Assembly (NCBI GenBank): GCA_026414365.1
Contig: JAOAJD010000001.1
Coordinates: 103,687 to 167,686 of the forward strand
Origin: Candidatus Iainarchaeum sp.
GTDB taxonomy: Archaea; Iainarchaeota; Iainarchaeia; Iainarchaeales; SKW153
Length of the DNA stretch: 64,000 nt
Direction: 5' to 3'
Positions within the stretch are counted from its first letter, which is position 1. Each line of letters begins with the position of its first letter. The notes beneath the pieces are model-generated. The model was not told where the DNA came from, did no database searches, and saw only the letters and a list, made by a program, of their open reading frames with translations. Below are positions 33,662 through 41,494 of this stretch, in pieces. A program made the translations under genes and the position numbers.

Positions 33662-33748
33662 TGGACTGGGCGAGAATCGAACTCGCAGTTTCACCCATTC
33701 TGGTCTAGAAAATGCCAAGGGTGCGTCATACCACTAGACCACCAGCCC
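33662..33748 (-). tRNA. tRNA-Ala (GGC) with a 15-base intron
   Basis: Minus-strand cloverleaf: acceptor GGGCTGG/CCAGTCC with the G3-U70 alanine identity pair and A73, anticodon stem CACCC/GGGTG, T-arm GCGAG-TTCGATT-CTCGC. The loop TT-GGC-A gives anticodon GGC. An intron at 33698-33712 splits positions 37 and 38. It forms a good bulge-helix-bulge: TTGG pairs with CCAG, flanked by three-base bulges CA^T and AA^T. CCA is not encoded. Confidence 0.94.
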
Positions 33749-33823
33749 ATAAAATAATAGGATTGAAAATAAATTTTTAAATTTTAGATAAAGTGTAAAA
33801 TAAAGTTAAGTTAAAGAAAAGAA

Positions 33824-34054
33824 TTATGGAGAAATTAATATTATTGTATCTCCTCTCAAAATAACTTTCCCATATTTTGCTTTCATTTCACCATCTTGGT
33901 TTAACTCTTCAGCATCATCCAAAACAACATTCATATGAACATCAAAAGATTTCAAAATTCCTCTTATCCTAACTCCTCCTTTTAATAAGACTAAAACATT
34001 CTTTCCTATAGAATCATTTAGTAGGTCAAAAGGCCTTGAATTATTATTAGTCAT
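33824..34054 (-). CDS. Sm-like archaeal protein (Lsm)
   Basis: 76 residues. Sm1 motif LNDSIGKNVLVLLKGGVRIRGILKSFDVHMNVVLDDAEEL and Sm2 motif KYGKVILRGDTIILISP are complete. Archaeal Lsm proteins form heptameric rings that bind U-rich RNA. The ATG overlaps the MinD stop by 4 bases, so the two genes are translationally coupled. In many archaea Lsm is followed by L37e; here the downstream neighbour is tRNA-Ala instead. Confidence 0.96.
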   Translation of the reverse strand: MTNNNSRPFDLLNDSIGKNVLVLLKGGVRIRGILKSFDVHMNVVLDDAEELNQDGEMKAKYGKVILRGDTIILISP

Positions 34055-34923
34055 TTCTTAACCTCCTTTTTTATGTCTTTGCTCTTACTCTCTTCCTTAG
34101 TTGTATTATCTTTTTTGATAGCAGTATCTTGTTGTACTTTCTGCCTTCCAAATATCAAAGATAATATCCAATCTAAAAAACCTTTTGTCTCTTTAGGTTC
34201 TTCCTTTAAACTTACGCCAGATATTTTGTAAGCTAATTTAGAGAAAGCAACAGATGCAGGCGAATTTGGTTTTCTAATAACAACAGGCTCTGCCTTCTCT
34301 AACAAAAAAGATTTTCTAACTTCATCATCATAAGGAATGATGCCATAACAAGGTATCTCTAACATTTTAGATATTTCTTCAGGAGATATTTCGCCTTTTT
34401 CACTTCTAACCATATTACTAACAAACCCAATACAATCTTTACCTAATCGCTGTACAGTAAGTCTTGCCTTTAAAACATCTGCAACAGCTGCACTTATTGG
34501 CATAGTAACTAACAAAATTTCATCAGAAGCATTTATTACAGCAATAACATCTCTTTCTATGCCTGGTGGAGAATCAAGTAAAATATAATCATACTTATTT
34601 TTTATATAAGAAATTACTGCTGCCAATCTTTCAGGATCTACTCTCCTATAATTCTGTAAGCTAAGTCCTGAAGGAATAAAATTTATGCCTCCAGGTCCAT
34701 CATAAATTGCATCGCTGATTACTGCTTCACCAAGTAAAACCTCATGTAAAGTTATAGGGCAGCTTTGCATATTAAGAAGCAATGATAAATTTGCCATAGC
34801 TATGTCTGTGTCCACTAAACAAACTTTAAGACCCCTTTTGGCTAAAGATACTCCTAAATTAGCTGTTATTGTTGTTTTACCTACGCCACCTTTCCCTGAT
34901 ACTAATGAAATTACTCTACCCAC
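34051..34923 (-). CDS. minD: MinD/ParA-family ATPase
   Basis: 290 residues from GTG 34923, chosen because AAAGGTG at 34930-34936 gives a 6-base spacing. The deviant Walker A, VSGKGGVGKTTITANLG, is followed by VCLVDTDIAMANLSLLL, DYILLDSPPGIERD and IPCYGIIPYDDEVRKSFLLEKAEPVV. After the ATPase core comes GFLDWILSLIFGRQK, an amphipathic helix similar to the MinD membrane-targeting sequence, then a lysine/glutamate-rich tail. It probably positions something at the membrane. Archaeal MinD homologues work in arrays and motility positioning. Partner not visible. Confidence 0.9.
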   Translation of the reverse strand: MGRVISLVSGKGGVGKTTITANLGVSLAKRGLKVCLVDTDIAMANLSLLLNMQSCPITLHEVLLGEAVISDAIYDGPGGINFIPSGLSLQNYRRVDPERLAAVISYIKNKYDYILLDSPPGIERDVIAVINASDEILLVTMPISAAVADVLKARLTVQRLGKDCIGFVSNMVRSEKGEISPEEISKMLEIPCYGIIPYDDEVRKSFLLEKAEPVVIRKPNSPASVAFSKLAYKISGVSLKEEPKETKGFLDWILSLIFGRQKVQQDTAIKKDNTTKEESKSKDIKKEVKK

Positions 34924-34996
34924 TAAAAACACCTTTAATAATAGAAGTAATTGTTATTTCCTTAAAAATATAACTTAAAGGAGTTATATATTTATT

Positions 34997-35995
34997 ATGA
35001 AAACAAAAAAGAAGAAAAAAGAGCAGAAAAATAAATCTGGGTTAAAAATTGAAGAAAAAAAGAAAATAAAATGTGTTTATTGCAATAAAGATGCTGACAT
35101 AATTCTAAAATATGGGCCTCATAGATTTTGTAAAGAACATTTTTGTTATTTCTTCGAAAAAAGAGTTAGAAGAACAATTAGGATGAACAAGCTTATAGAA
35201 GGGAGAGAAAAAATTGCAGTAGCCTTAAGTGGTGGTAAAGATTCTATTACTGTGTTGTATATATTAAATAAAATATTTGGTAAAAGCAATGAAATTGTGG
35301 CAATAATAGTAGATGAAGGAATAGGTGAATATAGGAATAGAGCAATAAAAGCAGCAATAGAAAGTTGCAAAAATTTTGGGATTGATTATGAACTTATTTC
35401 TATGAAAAAATATTATGGAATTTCTACAAAAGAAGTAGCATTATCTTTGAAAGGAGATTTACAAAAAACATGCAACTATTGTGGTATTATTAGGAGAAAA
35501 ATAATAAATCAGAAGGCTTTAGAAATAGGTGCTAAGAAATTAGCCACAGGACATAATTTGGATGATGAATGCCAGAGTATATTAATGAATATCTGTTCAA
35601 AAGATATCCCAAGATTATTAAGATTAGGTCCCATTGCCGGAGTAAAAAGAATAGAAAGCTTTGTACCAAGAATAAAACCATTATATGAATGCCCTGAAGA
35701 AGAAGTAGAATTATTTGCAAAAATTAATAAGTTAAAATACTTCAGTAAGAAATGTCCATATGGAATAGAATCAAAAAGAAACTATTTTAGAAAATTTGTA
35801 AATTATCTTGAAGAAAAAATGCCTGGCATAAGATTTTCTATAATTGCATCTTTGAAAGAAATAAAAAATTTAATAAGATTAGAAAAAGAAGAAAGCTTTA
35901 AAATTTGCCAGATCTGCGGAAACCCAAGCAACGAAGATATTTGCAAAAGCTGTGAAAAACTTAACAAATTAAAAGAGTTATTAAAGATAAATTAA
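34997..35995 (+). CDS. ncsA: tRNA 2-thiolation protein, NcsA/TtuA-type
   Basis: 332 residues, PP-loop ATPase. An N-terminal zinc finger (CVYCNKDADIILKYGPHRFCKEHF) precedes REKIAVALSGGKDSITVLYIL (SGGKDS PP-loop). It continues DEGIGEYRNRAI, KTCNYCGIIRR (catalytic/Fe-S cysteines), ATGHNLDDECQSILMN and the third Cys in KKCPYGI. A C-terminal zinc finger CQICGNPSNEDICKSC completes the family pattern. It thiolates tRNA uridines (U34 or U54), adding sulfur from a ubiquitin-like donor. Divergent from minD. Immediately upstream of tRNA-Val. Confidence 0.92.
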   Translation: MKTKKKKKEQKNKSGLKIEEKKKIKCVYCNKDADIILKYGPHRFCKEHFCYFFEKRVRRTIRMNKLIEGREKIAVALSGGKDSITVLYILNKIFGKSNEIVAIIVDEGIGEYRNRAIKAAIESCKNFGIDYELISMKKYYGISTKEVALSLKGDLQKTCNYCGIIRRKIINQKALEIGAKKLATGHNLDDECQSILMNICSKDIPRLLRLGPIAGVKRIESFVPRIKPLYECPEEEVELFAKINKLKYFSKKCPYGIESKRNYFRKFVNYLEEKMPGIRFSIIASLKEIKNLIRLEKEESFKICQICGNPSNEDICKSCEKLNKLKELLKIN

Positions 35996-36023
35996 TTTAT
36001 TATAAATTTAATAAACAGCAAAT

Positions 36024-36096
36024 GAGCCCGTGGTCTAGTGGCTATGACGTCTGCTTGACGTGCAGAAAGTCGTCGGTTCGAATCCGGCCGGGCTCA
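36024..36096 (+). tRNA. tRNA-Val (GAC), no intron
   Basis: Cloverleaf of 73 bases: acceptor GAGCCCG/CGGGCTC with A73, D-stem GTC(T)/(A)GAC region, anticodon stem TCTGC/GCAGA, loop TT-GAC-GT giving anticodon GAC (valine), T-arm GTCGG-TTCGAAT-CCGGC. It is the only one of the four tRNA genes in this window without an intron. CCA is not encoded. Confidence 0.95.
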
Positions 36097-36153
36097 TAAC
36101 TTTCTTATCAAGAATTTTTTTAATGCCAATCAAAACTATTGAAAAGTAAAAAG

Positions 36154-36639
36154 TTAAGACTTTCGGGCAAAGAAAAGCTCGACTTCTTTTGAAATTGCTT
36201 CCAGTTCAGGTAAAGCGAGATTGTTTTTTGCTCTTATAAGATAAAAAAAATCTTTTTTGTGGTAAATTATGTGCCAAACACCCTGTTTAATCATGACTGA
36301 CTGAGTCTTTGGCATTTCTGACTCTATGTAATTAAATAAAGAACTAATCTTGATTCCTTCTGCTAGAGAATCACCATTTGAAGAGAAAACAATAGAGCCA
36401 TCTTTCTTAAAAACCGAAATTGAATCCAAAAAATGTTTTTTTAAAAGCGCTTTTGAGAAATGCTCTACAGAATCATAGAAACAAGAAATTTCTCTATAAA
36501 ACCTTCTATGTTGCGATTCGATTAGAGAAAATTGCTCTTTTGGTAAAGAAGTATCGTCAATATCAAAAACAAAACTAAAAATATTTCTAAAGAAATCGTT
36601 TAAATTTCTAAGCAAAAAAACCACCAGAGTGTTATCCAA
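36154..36639 (-). CDS. Hypothetical protein, possibly roadblock/LC7-like
   Basis: 161 residues. The N-terminus is helical. The C-terminal half reads DSISVFKKDGSIVFSSNGDSLAEGIKISSLFNYIESE, then SVMIKQGVWHIIYHKKDFFYLIRAKNNLALPELEAISKEVELFF. This strand-helix-strand order, with a VxxxDGxxxxS opening, recalls roadblock/LC7 domains, but the match is only by eye. The start overlaps the preceding DUF2226-like gene by 8 bases. It is the third gene of a tight NYN-DUF2226-hypothetical operon. Confidence 0.6.
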   Translation of the reverse strand: MDNTLVVFLLRNLNDFFRNIFSFVFDIDDTSLPKEQFSLIESQHRRFYREISCFYDSVEHFSKALLKKHFLDSISVFKKDGSIVFSSNGDSLAEGIKISSLFNYIESEMPKTQSVMIKQGVWHIIYHKKDFFYLIRAKNNLALPELEAISKEVELFFARKS

Positions 36640-37132
36640 GACCTTCTAAACCTAATTTTTTCAATACCTCTTCTCTAGAACTATGTTCCTTTAAAAACTT
36701 AGAAACAAAACTTTTTGACAAATCTTCTGAGTATTTTGATGAAAATAGTTTTGAAATATCCCCCTTGCTTATCTTTTTTTCTAGTTCAATCTTATCATTA
36801 AAAGCGGTAATCAAATCTACTTGCTGTGGAGTTAAAGTATAAACATCAACTACACCTTCATCGCATACAAAAGCATTGAAAACATAATTCAACGCATCTT
36901 TACCATACAAAGAACTGTCATAATTAAGAAAATCATAAATTGCTGCTACTATCGTTCCTTTTTTAAAAATTAAAACACCTTCTTCAATTCCTTCAAAACC
37001 ATCGATAGTTACAACTACATAACCTGTGAATCCTTTATCTAAAAAATCTAAGAATTTATTTTTATAATTGAAATCTTTTAACCTAACTCCTTTCTCAATA
37101 GCATTATCTACAGGAAGATTCATAACGAACAC
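36632..37132 (-). CDS. DUF2226-like archaeal protein
   Basis: 166 residues. LPVDNAIEKGVRLKDFNYKNKFLDFLDKGFTGYVVVTIDGFEGIEEGVLIFKKGTIVAAIYDFLNYDSSLYGKDALNYVFNAF matches the archaeal DUF2226 family pattern (an N-terminal LPxGxxxxxV start, then GYxxxxxDGxxGxEEGxLxFxxGxxVAAxYE). This is reminiscent of the PATAN/DUF4388-like domains found in signalling proteins. GTG 37132 shares one base with the NYN stop (TAGTG); ATG 37123 is an alternative. Function unknown. Confidence 0.75.
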   Translation of the reverse strand: MFVMNLPVDNAIEKGVRLKDFNYKNKFLDFLDKGFTGYVVVTIDGFEGIEEGVLIFKKGTIVAAIYDFLNYDSSLYGKDALNYVFNAFVCDEGVVDVYTLTPQQVDLITAFNDKIELEKKISKGDISKLFSSKYSEDLSKSFVSKFLKEHSSREEVLKKLGLEGLG

Positions 37133-37599
37133 TAACCTAACTTCGGCATTACTATTACATAATCTGCATTATTTTTTAGAGCAACTGCGCTAGCTTCTTC
37201 TGCTAAAATAACTACTGTTTCCTTGCCGTTCCTTTTAGCTTTTATAAGAGCAGGCAAAAAATCTGAATCCCTAGTTACGAAAGCAATAACGTCAATGTGT
37301 GGATTATAGACAGCTTCTACTGCATCTGCTGCCATAGAAACATCTATGTCACCAACAGTAATAACTGGCTCAAAACCTTGATTGACAACAGCTTCAACCA
37401 ATTTATCAGAAGCGTATTGATTTAGAAAAACTTTACCAATTTTTATTTTTCCAAACTTTTGTAGAATTTTTTTTACTTCCGATAAATCAACTTTTAATTC
37501 TCTTCTTAAAATATTTGGCCCATCTATAAAAACAGCTATTTTTTTATCTTGCTTAGGTTTACCCAAAGAAGAAATCTTTTCTCTAACCTTTTCTAACAA
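37132..37599 (-). CDS. NYN/LabA-like ribonuclease-fold protein
   Basis: 155 residues. KKIAVFIDGPNILRRELKVDLSEV carries the first acidic catalytic residue. DVSMAADAVEAVYNPHIDVIAFVTRDSDFLPALIKAKRNGKETVVI carries the others. This is the NYN (PIN-like) metal-dependent nuclease fold, LabA/DUF88 type, and the acidic site appears intact. The start is TTG 37599, with a TTTATAAA box at 37631-37638 upstream. It is first in a coupled three-gene run with DUF2226 and a hypothetical. RNA cleavage is likely from the fold; the target is unknown. Confidence 0.86.
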   Translation of the reverse strand: MLEKVREKISSLGKPKQDKKIAVFIDGPNILRRELKVDLSEVKKILQKFGKIKIGKVFLNQYASDKLVEAVVNQGFEPVITVGDIDVSMAADAVEAVYNPHIDVIAFVTRDSDFLPALIKAKRNGKETVVILAEEASAVALKNNADYVIVMPKLG

Positions 37600-37630
37600 A
37601 TTAAATCAACCCCTATCCTTCAACCTAAGC

Positions 37631-37638
37631 TTTATAAA
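37631..37638 (-). promoter_or_regulatory. Candidate TATA box of the NYN operon
   Basis: TTTATAAA on the minus strand is centred about 35 bases before the TTG at 37599, predicting transcription start near 37608 and a leader of about 9 bases. The remaining divergent gap up to L15e (to 37829) shows only AT-rich sequence, with an AAGGAG ribosome site at 37814-37819. Confidence 0.45.
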
Positions 37639-37829
37639 AATATGTTAATAGTAAATAATAATATAAATTAAACAGAATATAAATGTTGTTAAGTTTAATA
37701 ATTAGTAAAAAATTTTGAAGGGAAGATCAATTATTTTTAAATTAACTTCTAAAAATAAAATCTATTCACACAGAATTTTAATTTTTGAGTGGTTGATTTT
37801 AAAATTAAGTTTTAAGGAGAATGATAAAA

Positions 37830-38432
37830 ATGGGGTATAAGAAATATCTAAGAGAGATAGTGAAAAAAGAGTACAAGGGAGAGAAAGATAATAACTATAA
37901 TTACAAACAAATTTACAAAAATAGACTTATTGAATTTAGAAAAGAACCTGCAATAACAAGAATAGAAAAACCAACTAATTTAATTAGAGCCAGAGAATTA
38001 GGCTACAAAGCAAAGAAAGGTGTTTTTGTAGTTAGGGTAAGAATAAGAAAGGGTGGTGGAGCACATATAAGACCGTCAAGAGGAAGAAAACCAAAAAACT
38101 TAGGAATAAATAAACTCACAAGAGCAAAATCTATCCAAGCAATTGCTGAAGTTAGAGCGGCAAAGAAATTTCCTAATGCAGAAGTTTTGAACTCATATTG
38201 GGTTGGAGAAGACGGAAAACACAAATTTTTTGAAGTAATAATGATAGATGTCAATCATCCTGAAATTAAAGCAGACAAGCAATTAATGATGCTATGCACG
38301 AATAAACAAAGACACAGAGCTGAAAGAGGTCTTACATCTGCGGGTAAAAAAAGCAGAGGGCTATTGAGAAAAGGTGTAGGCGCTGAAAGAATAAGAACAG
38401 TTTCAAAACAGAGAAGAAGAAACAAAAAATAA
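37830..38432 (+). CDS. rpl15e: Large-subunit ribosomal protein L15e (eL15)
   Basis: About 200 residues. MGYKKYLREIVKKEY start, RLIEFRKEPAITRIEKPTNLIRARELGYKAKKG, VRVRIRKGGGAHIRPSRGRKPKNLG, and EVLNSYWVGEDGKHKFFEVIMIDVNHPEIKAD match eL15. The RHRAERGLTSAGKKSRGLLRKGVGAERIR C-terminus is likewise conserved. ATG 37830 is preferred over 37821 because the AAGGAG site at 37814-37819 then has a spacing of 10 bases and the protein starts as in homologues. It is followed after 72 bases by aIF5A. Confidence 0.96.
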   Translation: MGYKKYLREIVKKEYKGEKDNNYNYKQIYKNRLIEFRKEPAITRIEKPTNLIRARELGYKAKKGVFVVRVRIRKGGGAHIRPSRGRKPKNLGINKLTRAKSIQAIAEVRAAKKFPNAEVLNSYWVGEDGKHKFFEVIMIDVNHPEIKADKQLMMLCTNKQRHRAERGLTSAGKKSRGLLRKGVGAERIRTVSKQRRRNKK

Positions 38433-38504
38433 AAAATTATTCTAAATTTAATATTGTAAAAGCTTAATAAAAAATATAAAACTACGAAACATAAAGGTGA
38501 TTTG

Positions 38505-38900
38505 ATGACCGATGTAGAAAAGAGATTTGTAGCAGCAGGCCAATTAAAAGAGGGCAACTATGTTTTAATTGATGACGATGTGTGTCAAGTAAGAGAAGTA
38601 GAAAAATCAAAACCAGGAAAACATGGAGCAGCGAAGACAAGAATAACTGCTATTTCTGTTTTTACTGATGCAAAAAAGACTTTGCTAAAACCTGTCGATG
38701 CTGATGTTGAAGTTCCAATAATCAAAAGAGGTACTGCACAAGTAGTTGCAATAGTTGGTAATAACATAAGTATAATGGACACATCAAGTTATGAAATGTT
38801 TGAATCAGCAAAGCCAAAAGAAGTTCCTGATTTAAAGAATGGTGACGAAGTAGAGTATATCAGATTTGGAAGTAAAGTAAGGATTGTAAGAAAAAAGTGA
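38505..38900 (+). CDS. eif5a: Translation factor aIF5A
   Basis: 131 residues. The N-terminal SH3-like domain carries the modification loop EVEKSKPGKHGAAKTR with the lysine (Lys39) that becomes deoxyhypusine or hypusine. The OB-fold domain begins DADVEVPIIKRGTAQVVAI. aIF5A rescues ribosomes stalled on proline-rich stretches. ATG 38505 is supported by AAGGTGA at 38494-38500; the TTG just before is less likely. It is followed by a ureohydrolase of the agmatinase family, a conserved archaeal pair linked by polyamine supply for the modification. Confidence 0.96.
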   Translation: MTDVEKRFVAAGQLKEGNYVLIDDDVCQVREVEKSKPGKHGAAKTRITAISVFTDAKKTLLKPVDADVEVPIIKRGTAQVVAIVGNNISIMDTSSYEMFESAKPKEVPDLKNGDEVEYIRFGSKVRIVRKK

Positions 38901-38904
38901 AATA

Positions 38905-39672
38905 ATGAGAGTTTTTTCTTTTAAAATACACGAGGGGAGCTTAGGCTATAATAACGGTACAGAGAAAGCTCCTGAGAAAATTTTGGAGAAACTCAATTTA
39001 AGATCTTCAAAAGAATTTGACGGAAGTTTGGATAGGATACAAAAAGAATCATATCTAGAAGCAAAAAAAATATTGAACAAAGAGGAATTTCTTTTTTCAG
39101 TTGGTGGTGATCACTCAATAACATATCCTTTATTCAAAGCATTTTCTGAAGCTTATGGTAGAGATTATTCACACTTGATAATACTAGATGCACATGCTGA
39201 TTGTTGGGAATTTATAAAACCAGTTGCTCATGAAGACTATGTGAAAGTGTTAATTGACGAAAAATATCTCAATCCTGAAAATTTGTTAGAAATTGGTATT
39301 AGACATACATGGAAAGCAGAAGAAAAGTTTCTAGAAAAAAAGAAGATAAAAGTTATAAGAGGTAAAGATATGAAATCAGATTTTCAAGGAGTATTAAAAC
39401 AATTAAGAGAATTTTTAGAAGCTAGTGAGAATATTTATTTGAGTGTTGATTTTGATTTTATGGATAAAGAGATAGCTTTTGCAACTGGTTGGCCAGAAAC
39501 GCAAGGGGCTAGTTTAGAACAAACATTAGAAATTATTGACTTAATAATGAACACAAAAAAAGTAAAAGCTGCTGATTATGTGGAATACAATCCAACTTTA
39601 GATAAGAACGATGTTGGTTTAAACGCATCTTTAAAAATTGTGAACAAAATTTTAACTAAAGCAAAAACTTAG
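38905..39672 (+). CDS. Agmatinase/arginase-family ureohydrolase
   Basis: 255 residues. Mn-binding motifs: SVGGDHSITYPLF (GGDHS), LIILDAHADCWEF (DAHAD) and IYLSVDFDFMDKEIAF (SxDxDxxD) are present. The third motif is followed by KEIAFATGWPETQGAS rather than the usual PxxAPGTGTPxxGG, though the TG-P-GG-like end is recognisable. Agmatinase would provide putrescine for spermidine and deoxyhypusine. It begins 4 bases after aIF5A, an arrangement seen in many archaea. Arginase or formimidoylglutamase activity cannot be excluded. Confidence 0.87.
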   Translation: MRVFSFKIHEGSLGYNNGTEKAPEKILEKLNLRSSKEFDGSLDRIQKESYLEAKKILNKEEFLFSVGGDHSITYPLFKAFSEAYGRDYSHLIILDAHADCWEFIKPVAHEDYVKVLIDEKYLNPENLLEIGIRHTWKAEEKFLEKKKIKVIRGKDMKSDFQGVLKQLREFLEASENIYLSVDFDFMDKEIAFATGWPETQGASLEQTLEIIDLIMNTKKVKAADYVEYNPTLDKNDVGLNASLKIVNKILTKAKT

Positions 39673-39694
39673 ATTAAAACTAAAAAGATTAAAT

Positions 39695-41176
39695 TTATTG
39701 CAACAATATTTTTTCAAATAAAACATTACCTTTTGTTATTTTAGTATTCTTTTTTGTTAAATTTGGTTTGCACTTATCAAAAGATAACTCTTCAAAACCA
39801 AATTGTTGTTTTATACTATTTACTGCATTTGGGATAAATGGACTTAGAAGAATGGCAACAACTCTTATTGAATCAGAGAGAGTATATAATGTTTTATTAA
39901 GCTCATGTCCTTGTTGTTTCCAAGGTTGTTTCTCATTTATGTATTTATTAACCTCTGATATAAACGAAAATATTTCTGACAATGCTAGATGAAACTCATA
40001 AGAGTCCATATGTTGTTCTATAGAATTTATATCAAGTTTTTTAAATAGTTCCAAATCCGAAGAAGAGTCAGGAATTAAAGAATTATTCTTCTTTTCTAAT
40101 AAAGACAGAGTTCTATAAACTAAATTACCTAATTCGTTAGCTAATTCATTATTGTGTCTTGTTATCAATGCCTCTTCTGAAAATCTACCATCTTCACCAA
40201 AAGGAATTTCTCTCAATAGAAAATATCTAACAGAATCACAACCATATCTTTCAACTAATTGAATTGGATCTATTACATTGCCTAAACTTTTTGACATTTT
40301 TGCACCTGTTGAAGTTGTGATAAACCCGTGCACACAAATTTTTTTTGGAGGTTTTATATCTGCTGCAAAAAGCATACATGGCCATATCACACTATGAAAC
40401 CAAAGAATATCTTTCCCAATGTTATGTACGTCTGCTGGCCAATATTTGCCAAATTTATCTGATCCATAACTAACGCCAGAAACATAGTTTAATAAAGCAT
40501 CAAACCAAACATAGATAACATGATTTTTGTCATTAGGCAAAGGGATTCCCCAACTAAAAGATGTTCTTGAAACACTCAAATCTAACAAACCTTCTTTAAC
40601 TCTATTTATTATCTCTTGTCTCTTTGAAATTGGATAAATAAACTCAGGATTATTTTCAAAATAATTTAACAATTGATTTTGATATTTGCTCATTTTGAAA
40701 TAATATGTCTTTTCTTTAACAACATCTAATTCTTTGTTATGCACAGGACATTTTCCTTCTACTAGGTCTTTCTCTAAATAGAATCTCTCACAATCTGTAC
40801 AATAAAGACCTTCATAAGTACCTAAATAAATATCACCTTTATCATAAACCTTCTGAAATATTTGTTGGCAAATTAACTCGTGATCTTTGTCTGTAGTTCT
40901 TATAAACCTGTCATAAGAAATATTCCAAACTTCGCAGAGTTTTTTGAAATTTTTAACCTGTAAATCTACAAATTCTTTAGGAGTTTTTCCTTCTTTTTCT
41001 GCTGCTCTTTGTATCTTTAAACCATGCTCATCAGTTCCTGTCAAAAAGAAAACATCTTTACCTTTTAATCTATTCCATCTTGCCATCACATCTGCTATTG
41101 TTTTTTCATAAGCGTGTCCTAAATGTGGTTTAGAAGAAGGATAATCTATTGCCGTTGTAACATAAAATTTATCCAA
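39695..41176 (-). CDS. metG: Methionyl-tRNA synthetase, short bacterial type
   Basis: 493 residues. FYVTTAIDYPSSKPHLGHAYEKTIADVMARW carries the class I HLGH motif, VFFLTGTDEHGLKIQRAAEKEG follows, and TTSTGAKMSKSLGNVIDP has KMSKS. The CTDCERFY segment with one surviving Cys pair and the overall pattern match bacterial MetG of the short, B. subtilis/Thermus-like type. Archaeal enzymes usually begin ALPYANGPxHIGH and carry a larger zinc domain. The C-terminal tRNA-binding (EMAP-like) domain is absent. This suggests horizontal transfer from bacteria. Confidence 0.94.
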   Translation of the reverse strand: MDKFYVTTAIDYPSSKPHLGHAYEKTIADVMARWNRLKGKDVFFLTGTDEHGLKIQRAAEKEGKTPKEFVDLQVKNFKKLCEVWNISYDRFIRTTDKDHELICQQIFQKVYDKGDIYLGTYEGLYCTDCERFYLEKDLVEGKCPVHNKELDVVKEKTYYFKMSKYQNQLLNYFENNPEFIYPISKRQEIINRVKEGLLDLSVSRTSFSWGIPLPNDKNHVIYVWFDALLNYVSGVSYGSDKFGKYWPADVHNIGKDILWFHSVIWPCMLFAADIKPPKKICVHGFITTSTGAKMSKSLGNVIDPIQLVERYGCDSVRYFLLREIPFGEDGRFSEEALITRHNNELANELGNLVYRTLSLLEKKNNSLIPDSSSDLELFKKLDINSIEQHMDSYEFHLALSEIFSFISEVNKYINEKQPWKQQGHELNKTLYTLSDSIRVVAILLSPFIPNAVNSIKQQFGFEELSFDKCKPNLTKKNTKITKGNVLFEKILLQ

Positions 41177-41494
41177 ATAATCACCTTTCTACAAAATGTC
41201 TTCTTTTAACCGAAATCCTAATAAATAAAAGAGTAGGTTAGAAAAGTAATTTAATTATAAAGTTTTCAGATATTTTGTAAGTAGTTGAATATTCAAAGAA
41301 AGCAAATGAAAAATAAAAAAAGTTTAATATTAAAATAAAAATTGGAAAAAATGTTTGGATTTCTAACAGAATACCTATAATAAAATTAATTTCCTATATA
41401 TATTGGGTTTGGCTAAATCGTATTTTAATAAAACTTACTTGTAAATTGCAATGGCAAAGAGGTTGCGTAATTTTAGTAATGTAAAAAACACAAG
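41177..41494 (+). other. Intergenic region between metG and mcm, no gene seen
   Basis: About 318 AT-rich bases between the divergent metG and mcm genes. No open frame of useful length, no tRNA fold and no repeat array is seen. It must hold both promoters; TAATTATAAAG near 41250 could serve metG. No origin-recognition-box repeat or clear inverted repeat could be made out by eye, although the position beside mcm makes it worth testing as an origin. Confidence 0.4.

Noticed and set aside
41177..41494. Possible replication origin beside mcm
   Set aside because: No origin-recognition-box repeats, long inverted repeat or orc1/cdc6 gene is visible; location alone is not enough.
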